Assembly: GCF_014202415.1 (NCBI RefSeq)
Contig: NZ_JACHGR010000008.1
Location: 62,001 to 126,000, forward strand
Direction of reading: 5' to 3'
DNA length: 64,000 nt
From: Tolumonas osonensis
Lineage (GTDB): Bacteria; Pseudomonadota; Gammaproteobacteria; Enterobacterales; Aeromonadaceae
Made by a program: the position numbers and the translations under genes. The notes beneath the pieces are model-generated. The model was not told where the DNA came from. It worked only from the letters and a program-made list of their open reading frames with translations, and made no database searches. Positions 15,406 through 24,458 of the stretch are shown here, one piece after another. Every line of letters begins with the position of its first letter. The first letter of the stretch is position 1.

Positions 15406-17325
15406 TTATCTTTCCTTAGTGAGAGTGGAATTGCCTTGTTGTTTGATGCGCCACAGCGCGAACAGCGCCGCCAGCACTAATATCAACTGTGGAATCAGGG
15501 TTTCGGCATAGGGATAAATGCCCAGCCAGGAAACCTGCGGAATGAACGCGAACAGGGTCGGCTGGAAAATCTTGCCTTCGATCAGCTCTAGCACCCCTTT
15601 GCCGGCGAAGACAAACGCCATCAGATACATGAAACTGCCGGTAAACAGGAAGAAGGGTTTCAGCGGCAGTTTCACCACGCTGTAACGCATCAGGAAAAAG
15701 ATAATCGTCAGCGCCACGGCGCCCACGCCCATGCCGGCGAACACCAGACCGGCCGTTGCCGGCGTTTTCGCCTCGGCCAGCAGTGCATAGTAAAAGAGCA
15801 CGGTCTCCGCCCCTTCACGGTATACCGCCAGGAAGCTGGTAAACCACAGCCCCCACAGCGAACCACGGGACAGCGACAGATTCAGTTTGCCTTCCAGATA
15901 GGCTTTCCAGCGATGCGCCTCCACCTTGGCCAGCAGCCAGTAACTCATGCCGAACAGGATGACGACGGCAATCAGCATGGTGACCCCTTCCAGGATCTCC
16001 CGGCTGGCACCGGAGCCGGTAAACAGCCACTGGAACAGCACCGCCGTGACCAGGCTGGCGGCCAGCGCGATCCAGACCGACTGGCGGATCAGCGGCAACT
16101 TGTCCTGATGACCGTTTTTGATCAGATAGGCGACAATCGCGGCCACAATCAGCAAGGCTTCCAGCCCTTCGCGCAACAGGATCAGCAGACTGGAAATGAA
16201 CAGCCCCCAGCCGGTGCCGCTATCCTGCTGCAGACGTTCCACCGCGGTCTGCAGATCCTGTGCCAGCCCCAGCTGCTGCTGTTGCAGCGCCGCCAGCGGA
16301 CTGCCGGATTTCATCAGACTGACCATGCGGGTGAAGTAGCCTTCCAGCTGCGCCTTGAAGTTGCTGTCCGCCGCACCGATCCGGTTTTCCATCCCACTGG
16401 CTTCAAACAGATCAAAATAGCTGTCCTGCACACTCAGCATCGCACCTTGGGCGTCACCCTGCTGATACTGGCCGATGGCAGCGGTAATAGCCTGATTGAT
16501 CTGTTCCCTGACGGCGGCCCAGTCCTGATTCTGGTTCTCTGCCGTCGCCTCCGACTGTGTGCCGGCCGACGGTTCCTGCGGCTGCACGGCATCGGCCGGC
16601 ACCGGCAGTGACGCCAGCTGGTCACTTAGATCCTGCAGCAGCACCGTCACCTGATAGCTGATGTCGTTCAGCTTGTCCGGCTGGCGCGTCAACGCGATCA
16701 GATTGCTGAATTGCGCATTGATATCAGCAGCAGCTTTCGCCGACACCTGCAGACGCAACTGCGTTTCCAGTTCATTATTTTTGAAACCGTCGTACTGGGC
16801 TTTCTGCACCAGCTGACTGGCCTCGGTATAGCGTTGCTGCTGATATGCCGTGATGGCCTGCGCCAGCAGATCTTCCGTCAGCCGGAACTGCTGCGGCCAG
16901 TAGCCATCGCTCGTCTGGGCCAGCGTATCGTGAGTACTTTCCGCCGTGAGCTGATGACCGCCTTCCAGCACCGGCAGCACACTGTCCAGATCCTGTTTCA
17001 GTTCCGCAATCGCCGCCGTCACCGCATCCTGCGGTTGCTGCGCCGTCATCTGCTGGCGGATGGCACCGAACTTCGCTTCCATCTGATAGCTGCGTTTTGC
17101 AGAGAGATTGATGCGGATCGGCCCTTCCAGATTTTCGAATACCTCGAAGTAGGCCAGCTGGACACTCTGCCGCGCCGCCTGCACCTCGCCCTGCCGGTAC
17201 TGCTGTTCTGCCTGCGTCAGACGCTGCTGAATCTCGTGTACCCATGCCTGATAGTCCGGCGTGGCACTGACGGCAGCGCTGCACCAGAGATAAAAAACAA
17301 CAAAACTGAAGATGATTTTTTTCAT
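15406..17325 (-). CDS. fetM: FTR1-family iron permease with periplasmic N-terminal extension
   Basis: A 639-residue FTR1 permease. Residues 1-22 are a signal peptide, about 25-370 a helical periplasmic domain with two similar halves (LAYFEVFENLEG... and DSYFDLFEASGME...), and about 375-630 the FTR1 membrane domain. The latter carries the iron motifs REGLE at 385-389 and REGAE at 503-507. It imports iron together with P19. The start at 17325 is chosen because the signal peptide begins there; the frame remains open 57 codons further upstream. No good ribosome site precedes 17325. First gene of the eight-gene operon, behind Fur-like sites. Confidence 0.88.
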   Translation of the reverse strand: MKKIIFSFVVFYLWCSAAVSATPDYQAWVHEIQQRLTQAEQQYRQGEVQAARQSVQLAYFEVFENLEGPIRINLSAKRSYQMEAKFGAIRQQMTAQQPQDAVTAAIAELKQDLDSVLPVLEGGHQLTAESTHDTLAQTSDGYWPQQFRLTEDLLAQAITAYQQQRYTEASQLVQKAQYDGFKNNELETQLRLQVSAKAAADINAQFSNLIALTRQPDKLNDISYQVTVLLQDLSDQLASLPVPADAVQPQEPSAGTQSEATAENQNQDWAAVREQINQAITAAIGQYQQGDAQGAMLSVQDSYFDLFEASGMENRIGAADSNFKAQLEGYFTRMVSLMKSGSPLAALQQQQLGLAQDLQTAVERLQQDSGTGWGLFISSLLILLREGLEALLIVAAIVAYLIKNGHQDKLPLIRQSVWIALAASLVTAVLFQWLFTGSGASREILEGVTMLIAVVILFGMSYWLLAKVEAHRWKAYLEGKLNLSLSRGSLWGLWFTSFLAVYREGAETVLFYYALLAEAKTPATAGLVFAGMGVGAVALTIIFFLMRYSVVKLPLKPFFLFTGSFMYLMAFVFAGKGVLELIEGKIFQPTLFAFIPQVSWLGIYPYAETLIPQLILVLAALFALWRIKQQGNSTLTKER

Positions 17326-17359
17326 GATAATGCGAATTACTATCAATATTATTCTCAAT
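17326..17359 (-). promoter_or_regulatory. Overlapping Fur-box-like sites upstream of the FTR1 gene
   Basis: Read on the minus strand, the sequence contains TGAGAATAATATTGA and, overlapping it, TGATAGTAATTCGCATTATC. Each is a partial match to the Fur consensus TGATAATNATTATCA. The array abuts the chosen start codon. Iron repression fits the operon content. Confidence 0.6.
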
Positions 17360-17613
17360 AATATCGTCAGACCGCCGCAAATCACAACGAATAATTTTAA
17401 AATGACCGCAAAAAATGACCGCAGACAGCGTCGGAGGAAGGAATAAACGAACACGAACGAAGCCGGATTAACCCTGAAATAAGCAAGGATTAACATTCCG
17501 GCGATGAGGCGCTTGCCCCGCTCCGGGGCGGACGTTAGGCTTGCCTGACTGCACGTGCTGAGCAGGATTTCAGTGCGCTATGTCAGGAAATAAAAAATGT
17601 CAGGAGAGACAAA

Positions 17614-17835
17614 ATGAAACGCTACTTACCCCGTCTGATGTTCATCGCCACGGCCATGGTTTACTGGCCATCAATGGCTCTGGCTGCCGATGCTGATCCG
17701 GTGCCGCTGGACTGCGATCCATCCTCAGATTGCCAACCTATCGACCCTTGTGCAATGGCGCCGGAAAGATGTCAGGAACCGACTATTCCGACCACCCCAC
17801 CGCCACCATTGCCTGATTCATCCGAAGATCAATAA
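17614..17835 (+). CDS. Small exported Pro/Cys-rich peptide, unknown
   Basis: A 73-residue open frame with an AGGAGA ribosome site 7 nt before the ATG and a convincing signal peptide (MKRYLPRLMFIATAMVYWPSMALA). The mature part would be about 49 residues, acidic, with four cysteines in the CDPSSDCQPIDPC...C pattern and a proline run near the end (TTPPPPLPDSSEDQ). I recognise no family. It is divergent from the iron operon, with about 290 bp between the starts. The ribosome site plus signal peptide make it likely real; a cell-envelope or metal-binding role is only a guess. Confidence 0.62.
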   Translation: MKRYLPRLMFIATAMVYWPSMALAADADPVPLDCDPSSDCQPIDPCAMAPERCQEPTIPTTPPPPLPDSSEDQ

Positions 17836-17874
17836 TCTCTGGCCGTCAGCACGATGCGGCCCGGATCCAGGAAT

Positions 17875-17899
17875 AAAAAAGCCGGTCTGAGGACCGGCT
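17875..17899 (-). terminator. Terminator of the yhcH-kdgT transcript
   Basis: On the minus strand GCCGGTC and GACCGGC (17881-17898) form a 7-bp stem with a 4-nt loop followed by a run of six U (17875-17880). It lies 35 nt beyond the kdgT stop. Confidence 0.85.
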
Positions 17900-17933
17900 G
17901 AACATGACGCACACATCTTGGGGTGAACGGAAA

Positions 17934-18932
17934 TCAGTGCATCTCGGCTGTTAGCTTCCCTTTGCCGGCGGCATTGGTTTGTACCGGATTGCCCATCCGT
18001 TTGGCATACATCGCAGTCAGGATCGGCACCAGAATCGAGGTCACGATAACGCAGGTAGCAACCAGAGCCGTAGCCGCCGGTGCAATCTTGGCAAACGCCG
18101 GATTCATCTGCGCGATAATGACCGGATTCGCCACCGCCGCACCCGCGGTAGAGGACGCCGCCAGACCCGCCGTACCGTTACCGCCACCGATTAAGCGGTC
18201 AGCAATAATCAGCGGAATCCCGGTGACCACAATCACCAGCAGACCCATCACAATACCTAACAGACCGGTATCCAGAATCACGCCCAGATTGATGGTGTTG
18301 CCCAGCGCGAAGCCGAAGAACGGGATCAGAGTCTGGGTGGCACGGCTGAAGAATTCACGCAGGTCGTGATCCAGGTTACCCAGCGCAAAACCCACCAGGA
18401 ATGGCAGCACCGCGCCGACAAAATGATGGGGCTGGAAAGAAGCCAGACCGGCGGAACCCAGGATCACCATGGTCATCAGCGGGCCGGATTCAACCGACAT
18501 CAGCACGAACGCGCCGGACTCTTCTTTTGAACCATACTGGTTCATCAGGCTGGCATACAGACCGCCATTGGTCATGTCCATCGCCGAAACCAGCGCCAGT
18601 GTGGACAGGCCGGCCAGCATACCCACTTCAATGCCGTATTCCGGCAGTAATTGCGCCGCGATCAGCGCCACCACCCAGGCCACCGCGATTTTGGTCACCA
18701 CCAGAGTGCCGGATTTACGCAGGACCGTACCGGTGGCCCGTAAATCAATGGACGCGCCGATACAGAAGAACCATACGGACAGAATGGGCAGCGTGCCGGT
18801 GATGATGCCTTTAGTGAATGACCCGAAATATTCGGCCGTACCTGGCGCCGCAGTGTGCAGAATCGCACCCAGCAGCAGTGGAACTAACATCAATCCGCCA
18901 GGAACGCGGTCTATCGTTGCTTTGATCTTCAT
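17934..18932 (-). CDS. kdgT: 2-keto-3-deoxygluconate permease
   Basis: A 332-residue inner-membrane carrier with about ten hydrophobic segments, matching KdgT in length and sequence ([50 protein letters not shown]). It imports KDG by proton symport, feeding KdgK. It lies downstream of the yhcH-type gene on the same strand, and no KdgR box is visible in the 176-bp gap between them. It is therefore probably transcribed from the KdgR-controlled promoter upstream of that gene. The downstream hairpin ends the transcript. Confidence 0.94.
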   Translation of the reverse strand: MKIKATIDRVPGGLMLVPLLLGAILHTAAPGTAEYFGSFTKGIITGTLPILSVWFFCIGASIDLRATGTVLRKSGTLVVTKIAVAWVVALIAAQLLPEYGIEVGMLAGLSTLALVSAMDMTNGGLYASLMNQYGSKEESGAFVLMSVESGPLMTMVILGSAGLASFQPHHFVGAVLPFLVGFALGNLDHDLREFFSRATQTLIPFFGFALGNTINLGVILDTGLLGIVMGLLVIVVTGIPLIIADRLIGGGNGTAGLAASSTAGAAVANPVIIAQMNPAFAKIAPAATALVATCVIVTSILVPILTAMYAKRMGNPVQTNAAGKGKLTAEMH

Positions 18933-19108
18933 ATCTGAAATTCTCCGTCGGATGCTGCCAGAGCAGACATCACGTTGCAGTCAGCACCGGCACAAGACGT
19001 GTCGGTACCGCGGAAATTCTCACGATCAACGGCAGGTTATTCGCGAAAACCACCAGCTTCGCCGGCATGGACACAGGCCCAATTCAGCCACGTATTAACT
19101 AAAAATGT

Positions 19109-19591
<483 letters not shown>

Positions 19592-19666
19592 TTACACACT
19601 CCTGTTCTCAGTGAATGTGCGCACTTTACCGGTGTCAAAGAATTTATGAAATGATGTAGCTCACAA

Positions 19667-19685
19667 AATGAAACGCTGTTTTGTT
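19667..19685 (-). promoter_or_regulatory. KdgR operator upstream of the yhcH-type gene and kdgT
   Basis: AATGAAAC-GCT-GTTTTGTT is a near-palindrome matching the KdgR consensus (TGAAAC...GTTTYATT). It lies 75 bp before the yhcH-type start. On the minus strand a TTTGACACCG sequence follows, the same string as in the kdgK promoter. Confidence 0.82.
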
Positions 19686-19811
19686 TTTATTAATAACCGT
19701 ACGGCATTGGCGATAGACAAATGACAACGCCACCGGCAAAAACGGATTCAATCAGCGAAATGAAGGGGAGGACGCGGCCTGCCGGACAGCGGCAGGCGCA
19801 GGGAACACGGC

Positions 19812-20621
19812 TCAGGCTGCCGGGAACGGATAGCGGGGCAGGCCCAGTTGCAGCGAGATATTGGCTGCCGCCTGATGCAGAATCGAGACGTAATGCATCA
19901 GCTGATTATCATCAAAACGGATGGTCGGGAACGAGATACTCAGGCCCGCGATCACGTGGCCGAAACGGTCATACACCGGCACGGCGACACAACGCAGCCC
20001 CTCTTCCTGCTCTTCCCGATCCTCGCTGAACCCATGTTCGCGCACCTGTGCCAGTTCGGCCAGCAGCGCATCGACATTCGCCAGCGTATGCGGGGTTTTC
20101 ACTTCAAATGTCACCGGCTCCAGGATTTCACGCACTTCACGCTCATCCTGCCAGGCCAGCAGCACCTTGCCGATCGCGGTGCTGTACAGCGGGTTACGGC
20201 GGCCCACACGCGAGTACATGCGCAGGTTGTACTGCGAATCAATCTTGTGCAGATAGACAATGCTTTCGTCTTCCATGGCACCCAGATGGATGGTTTCCCG
20301 GGTCTCTTTGGAGAGGATCCGCATCTGCTGATCCGCAATCCGGATCAAATCGACATGCTGCAGCGCCTTCGCCCCGAGGTCGAACAGTTTCAGGGTCAGT
20401 GAGTACTTGTCGTTTTCCCCTTCCTGGCGGACATAGCCCAGCGATTTCATGGTCTGCAGAAAACGGTAGACCGTACTCTTCGACATCATGACGCGCTGCG
20501 ACAGCTCGGTGACCCCGATTTCATGTTCATCGCCCAGCGCCTGCAAAATACCGAATACCTTGAGTACCGACGACACAGAATCCTGTTGTTTGGAAAAATC
20601 GTTCACTGCCACCTCTGCCAT
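19812..20621 (-). CDS. kdgR: IclR-family repressor of KDG/pectin catabolism
   Basis: A 269-residue regulator very similar to E. coli KdgR. It has an N-terminal winged helix (about 10-70: SVSSVLKVFGILQAL, ELSQRVMMSKSTVYRFLQTMK) and a C-terminal IclR effector domain (KIDSQYNLRMYSRVGRRNP, STAIGKVLLAW, EEQEEGLRCVAVPVYDRFG). KdgR binds KDG, which releases it from its operators. The start at 20621 matches the E. coli N-terminus; the frame extends 18 codons upstream without similarity. It is divergent from kdgK across a perfect KdgR box and likely controls all three boxes seen here. Confidence 0.95.
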   Translation of the reverse strand: MAEVAVNDFSKQQDSVSSVLKVFGILQALGDEHEIGVTELSQRVMMSKSTVYRFLQTMKSLGYVRQEGENDKYSLTLKLFDLGAKALQHVDLIRIADQQMRILSKETRETIHLGAMEDESIVYLHKIDSQYNLRMYSRVGRRNPLYSTAIGKVLLAWQDEREVREILEPVTFEVKTPHTLANVDALLAELAQVREHGFSEDREEQEEGLRCVAVPVYDRFGHVIAGLSISFPTIRFDDNQLMHYVSILHQAAANISLQLGLPRYPFPAA

Positions 20622-20767
20622 GAATAATAAAAACTGCTGCCGCCACATCTTATGCAAAGCCGGATGCTGGCGCAAATCAGCAACTGGGGAACGGAGCCTG
20701 ATTTTTCATCATTGTTCACAATTCCTGCAACTGCATGTTACAAAATTTTTGAACCATACCCCACAAA

Positions 20768-20796
20768 AATAAAACCATGTTTTATTTTGTTTGACA
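20768..20796 (+). promoter_or_regulatory. Perfect KdgR operator and -35 element upstream of kdgK
   Basis: AATAAAAC-CAT-GTTTTATT (20768-20786) is a perfect palindrome of KdgR type. TTGACA, a consensus -35, follows at 20791-20796; a weak -10 (around 20813-20820) ends the promoter. Placed between kdgR and kdgK, the site can control both directions. Confidence 0.85.
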
Positions 20797-20853
20797 CCGC
20801 AGTTTGATTAGCTAAGCTAAGTATGTTTTTTAAACACAACGTGAGAGATACCC

Positions 20854-21792
20854 ATGGATACTCTGAACATCGCCATCATTGGTGAATGTATGGTGGAATT
20901 ACAACGTCAGGATAATGATATCCGGCAGGGGTTTGGTGGCGACACCCTCAATACTGCAGTCTATCTGGCCCGTCAGCTGCCGGCCGGCGCTGGCAAAGTG
21001 CATTATGTCACCGCACTGGGGACCGATAACTTCAGTCAGAGCATGATCGATGCCTGGCAGCAGGAAGGCGTGGATACCTCGCTGGTACAGCGTATGGGCA
21101 ACAAAATGCCGGGGCTGTATTTCATTGATACCGACAGCCACGGCGAACGCAGTTTTTCTTACTGGCGCAGCGACGCAGCCGCCAAATACTGGCTTGAAAC
21201 CGAGCAAACTGATGCTGTCCTGGCACAGCTGATGAAGATGGATGTGATTTACCTGAGCGGCATCAGTTTGGCGATTTTGAGCCCGGCCAGCCGTCAGCGC
21301 CTGTTCGATTTTCTGGCGACCTTCCGCGCCCAGGACAACCGTCGTGTGGTGTTTGACAACAACTACCGCCCTCGCCTGTGGCAGAGCCGGGAAGAGACCC
21401 AGCAGTGCTACCAGCAGATGCTGGCTCTGACCGACATCGCCTTCCTGACCCTGGATGATGAAGATGCCCTGTGGGGTGAACGTCCGCTGGCCGAGGTCAT
21501 CGACCGGACCCAGTCGCTGGGTGTCAGTGAAATCGTCATCAAACGCGGTTCGCAGCCTTGTGTGATTGTCAGCAAGAACGGCGTACAGGAAGAAGTCGCC
21601 GCGCAGAAGATCAGCAATGTGGTGGACACCACCGCGGCCGGTGACTCTTTCGGCGCTGGTTATCTGGCCCGTCGTCTGCAACAAGGCAGCACCACCGAAT
21701 CAGCCATGCAGGGCCACCGTCTGGCTGGCACCGTGATCCAGTACCGCGGCGCCATTATCCCTGCTGACGTTATGCCGTCATCATCCCTTTAA
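20854..21792 (+). CDS. kdgK: 2-dehydro-3-deoxygluconokinase
   Basis: A 312-residue PfkB-family sugar kinase. It phosphorylates KDG to KDPG with ATP. Visible signatures: GFGGDTLNTAVYLARQ (substrate-binding region, first PfkB signature) and DTTAAGDSFGAGYLA (second signature, with the catalytic Asp in AGD). Length equals that of enteric KdgK. The GAGAGA ribosome site precedes the ATG. It is followed 17 nt later by eda, so the two steps KDG to KDPG to pyruvate plus glyceraldehyde 3-phosphate are one operon under KdgR. Confidence 0.96.
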   Translation: MDTLNIAIIGECMVELQRQDNDIRQGFGGDTLNTAVYLARQLPAGAGKVHYVTALGTDNFSQSMIDAWQQEGVDTSLVQRMGNKMPGLYFIDTDSHGERSFSYWRSDAAAKYWLETEQTDAVLAQLMKMDVIYLSGISLAILSPASRQRLFDFLATFRAQDNRRVVFDNNYRPRLWQSREETQQCYQQMLALTDIAFLTLDDEDALWGERPLAEVIDRTQSLGVSEIVIKRGSQPCVIVSKNGVQEEVAAQKISNVVDTTAAGDSFGAGYLARRLQQGSTTESAMQGHRLAGTVIQYRGAIIPADVMPSSSL

Positions 21793-21809
21793 TTTTCTCA
21801 GGAGAAGTC

Positions 21810-22433
21810 ATGTCTACATTAGTTGAACGTCTGCAAGCACTGAAAATCATTCCGGTTATTGCCATTAAGAATGCGGACGATGCAGTTGAACTGGGCCGTG
21901 TCCTGGTTGAAAACGGCATGCCAAGCGCCGAAATTACCTTCCGTACCCCGGCTGCAGCCGAAGCCATCCGCCGCATGCGTGCCGCCTTCCCGGAGATGCT
22001 GATCGGTGCCGGTACCGTGCTGACCACCGCACAGGTGGATGAAGCCATCAATGCAGGTGTGGATTTCATCGTCAGCCCAGGCTTTAACCCGACCACCGTG
22101 CGTTACTGCCAGCAACGCGGCGTGGCGATTGTGCCGGGCGTGAACAACCCGAGCCTGGTGGAACAGGCGATGGAAATGGGTCTGAGCATGCTGAAATTCT
22201 TCCCGGCGGAACCGTCCGGCGGCGTGAACATGCTGAAAGCCATGTCTGCGGTCTATCCGGTGAAATTCATGCCGACCGGCGGTGTGACTCCGGAAAACGT
22301 GAAAACCTATCTGGGTCTGAAAACCGTGGTCGCCTGTGGCGGCACCTGGATGGTTCCGGCTGATCTGATTGATAACAAAGAGTGGGACAAAATCGGTCAG
22401 CTGGCCAAGGAAGCGATGGCGGCCCTGGCATAA
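21810..22433 (+). CDS. eda: KDPG/KHG aldolase
   Basis: A 207-residue class I aldolase that splits 2-keto-3-deoxy-6-phosphogluconate into pyruvate and glyceraldehyde 3-phosphate. The active-site elements are clear: AEITFRTPAA with the catalytic Glu, GAGTVLTTAQ, and LKFFPAEPSGG with the Schiff-base Lys. AGGAGA precedes the ATG. Coupled to kdgK; a strong terminator follows. No edd or zwf lies nearby, so this copy serves uronate rather than gluconate flow. Confidence 0.96.
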   Translation: MSTLVERLQALKIIPVIAIKNADDAVELGRVLVENGMPSAEITFRTPAAAEAIRRMRAAFPEMLIGAGTVLTTAQVDEAINAGVDFIVSPGFNPTTVRYCQQRGVAIVPGVNNPSLVEQAMEMGLSMLKFFPAEPSGGVNMLKAMSAVYPVKFMPTGGVTPENVKTYLGLKTVVACGGTWMVPADLIDNKEWDKIGQLAKEAMAALA

Positions 22434-22459
22434 CCGACCCCGCTTTTTCGTCAGTCATC

Positions 22460-22497
22460 ACGGCCATCCCGTTCCCGCGGGGTGGCCGTTTGTTTTT
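22460..22497 (+). terminator. Terminator of the kdgK-eda operon
   Basis: ACGGCCA(TCCC) and (GGGG)TGGCCGT form a long GC-rich stem, followed by TTGTTTTTG. It begins 27 nt after the eda stop. Confidence 0.85.
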
Positions 22498-22556
22498 GTC
22501 TTTCCGATGGTGCTCCGGTGACGCTTTTTACGCAGCCTGCGTCATCTCACAATTTT

Positions 22557-22608
22557 AATGAAACGCTGTTTTATTTTTATTGATTGATCGTTTTGATCTA
22601 TCTATTAT
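22557..22608 (+). promoter_or_regulatory. KdgR operator and kduI promoter
   Basis: AATGAAAC-GCT-GTTTTATT (22557-22575) matches KdgR sites. TTGATT (22580-22585) and TATTAT (22603-22608), 17 bp apart, form a credible sigma-70 promoter directly beside it, so bound KdgR would block the -35 region. The predicted transcript start is near 22615, leaving a leader of about 110 nt before kduI. Confidence 0.78.
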
Positions 22609-22636
22609 CTCTTCATGCCGTACGCAGCGGCACTCT

Positions 22637-22690
22637 GAGAGGCTATCTCACCAGGACGGGCAGTGACTCCAGCCTGATAGATAGTCTCTT
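22637..22690 (+). other. Structured 5' leader hairpin of kduI
   Basis: GAGAGGCTATCT (22637-22648) pairs over all 12 positions (two G-U pairs) with AGATAGTCTCTT (22679-22690). Inside the 30-nt loop CAGG and CCTG can pair again. The hairpin lies in the predicted transcript 34 nt before the kduI start and is not followed by a T-run. No known riboswitch is recognised. Confidence 0.55.
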
Positions 22691-22724
22691 CATTCAGGGT
22701 CATACCTATTGAAGAGGTCTCATT

Positions 22725-23561
22725 ATGCAAGTGCGTCACAATATCCATCCGGACCACGCCAAACAATTCGATACCGCCGGGTTACGCAAGGAATTCCTGA
22801 TTGAGAAGCTGTTTCTCGCGGACGATATCAGCCTGACCTACAGCCACATCGACCGCATCATCGTCGGTGGCGTAATGCCGGTGGCACAGACCGTGGTGTT
22901 AAGCCCGGAACTGGGCAAGCAGGTGGGCGTGTCTTACCTGCTGGAGCGCCGTGAACTGGGTCTGATCAACGTCGGCGGAGCGGGTGTGGTCACCGTTGCC
23001 GGTCAGGCTTACGCAATCGGCAATCAGGAAGCGCTGTACATCGGCATGGGCAATCCGGACGTGAGTTTTGCCAGCGTGGACGCCGCGCAGCCGGCCAAGT
23101 TTTACCTGAACTGCGCCCCGGCGCATACCACTTATCCGACCCGCAAGGTGACCCAGGCCGAAGCCAAACCGGTGACGCTGGGCGACAACGCGACCGGTAA
23201 CCGCCGCACCATCAACAAATATCTGGTGCCGGACGTGCTGCCAACCTGCCAGCTGGTGATGGGCCTGACCCGCCTGGAAGAAGGCAACATGTGGAATTCC
23301 ATGCCGTGCCATACCCATGAGCGCCGCATGGAGGTCTATTTCTACTTCGATATGACCGAAAACGACACCGTGTTCCATTTCATGGGTGAACCGCAGGAAA
23401 CCCGTCATCTGCTGGTGCATAACGAGCAGGCCGTATTGTCACCAAGCTGGTCGATCCACTGTGGCGTCGGCACCCGTCGCTATACCTTCATCTGGGGTAT
23501 GGTCGGTGAAAACCAGGTGTTTGATGACATGGACCATATCGCGATCCGCGATTTGCGCTAA
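22725..23561 (+). CDS. kduI: 5-keto-4-deoxyuronate isomerase
   Basis: A 278-residue cupin-type zinc isomerase that converts 5-keto-4-deoxyuronate (from unsaturated galacturonate released from pectin) to 2,5-diketo-3-deoxygluconate. The length equals that of E. coli KduI. Zinc ligands are visible in [17 protein letters not shown] and near the C-terminus (WSIHCGVGT). The start has GAGG 8 nt upstream. kduD follows after 125 bp with its own ribosome site; the two perform consecutive steps. Confidence 0.96.
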   Translation: MQVRHNIHPDHAKQFDTAGLRKEFLIEKLFLADDISLTYSHIDRIIVGGVMPVAQTVVLSPELGKQVGVSYLLERRELGLINVGGAGVVTVAGQAYAIGNQEALYIGMGNPDVSFASVDAAQPAKFYLNCAPAHTTYPTRKVTQAEAKPVTLGDNATGNRRTINKYLVPDVLPTCQLVMGLTRLEEGNMWNSMPCHTHERRMEVYFYFDMTENDTVFHFMGEPQETRHLLVHNEQAVLSPSWSIHCGVGTRRYTFIWGMVGENQVFDDMDHIAIRDLR

Positions 23562-23686
23562 CCCTAATTCCCGGTCGCCCGGACTGACGCTGTGGCCACC
23601 AAAACTGTTTTTTCCGTATTGCCGGCCGACGCCTTAGCCAACGCCAACCATAACGGGCAGTACGGACTGTTAAGTGGAGAAACATC

Positions 23687-24448
23687 ATGATCCTGAATGC
23701 ATTCGATCTGAGTGGCAAAGTGGCCATCGTCACCGGTTGTGACACCGGTTTAGGTCAGGGTATGGCGGTGGGTCTGGCGCAGGCCGGCTGTGATATCGTC
23801 GGTATCAACATCGTCGAACCGGTGGATACCATTGCCAAAGTCGAAGCGCTGGGACGCAAGTTCCTCAGCCTGAAAGCGGATGTCAGCAAGATTGACGAAC
23901 TGCCGCAGTTGATCGATCAGGCGGTCACCACCTTTGGTCACGTCGATATTCTGGTGAATAACGCCGGCATCATCCGCCGTGAAGACGCGATCAAGTTCAG
24001 CGAAAAGGACTGGGACGATGTCATGAACATCAACGTGAAGAGCGTGTTCTTCATGTCGCAGACCGTGGCGAAACAGTTCATTGCGCAGGGTACCGGCGGC
24101 AAGATCATCAACATCGCCTCCATGCTCTCCTATCAGGGCGGTATCCGCGTGCCTTCCTATACCGCCTCCAAAAGCGGCGTGATGGGCATCACCCGGCTGA
24201 TGGCCAACGAATGGGCGAAAGAAGGCATCAATGTCAACGCGATTGCTCCGGGCTACATGGCGACCAACAACACCGCGCCCCTGCGTGCCGATGAGAAGCG
24301 CAGCAACGAGATCCTGGAGCGTATTCCGGCCAGCCGCTGGGGCACCCCGGAAGATCTGATGGGCCCGATCGTGTTCCTCGCCTCCCCTGCGTCGGATTAC
24401 ATCAACGGCTATACCATCGCCGTCGATGGTGGCTGGTTGGCCCGTTAA
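23687..24448 (+). CDS. kduD: 2-keto-3-deoxygluconate dehydrogenase (KduD)
   Basis: A 253-residue classical short-chain dehydrogenase that reduces 2,5-diketo-3-deoxygluconate to KDG. Features: the nucleotide motif TGCDTGLGQG near residues 17-26, NNAG, the catalytic serine region INIASMLSYQGG, and YTASKSG supplying Tyr and Lys. The N-terminus MILNAFDLSGKVAIVTG and the ending DYINGYTIAVDGGWLAR are typical of KduD. TGGAGA precedes the ATG. It is co-directional with kduI and upstream of a long inverted repeat. Confidence 0.94.
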   Translation: MILNAFDLSGKVAIVTGCDTGLGQGMAVGLAQAGCDIVGINIVEPVDTIAKVEALGRKFLSLKADVSKIDELPQLIDQAVTTFGHVDILVNNAGIIRREDAIKFSEKDWDDVMNINVKSVFFMSQTVAKQFIAQGTGGKIINIASMLSYQGGIRVPSYTASKSGVMGITRLMANEWAKEGINVNAIAPGYMATNNTAPLRADEKRSNEILERIPASRWGTPEDLMGPIVFLASPASDYINGYTIAVDGGWLAR

Positions 24449-24458
24449 GGCAAAAGTG

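Noticed and set aside
17505-17540. CCGGGGCGGACG sequence shared with the talB-tkt gap (near 54523) as a dispersed repeat
   Set aside because: The similarity extends over only about 15 GC-rich bases and the surroundings differ; chance is a sufficient explanation without a genome-wide count.
22637-22690. Known riboswitch before kduI
   Set aside because: The single helix with a 30-nt loop does not match any riboswitch architecture I know; it is listed only as an unassigned structured leader.
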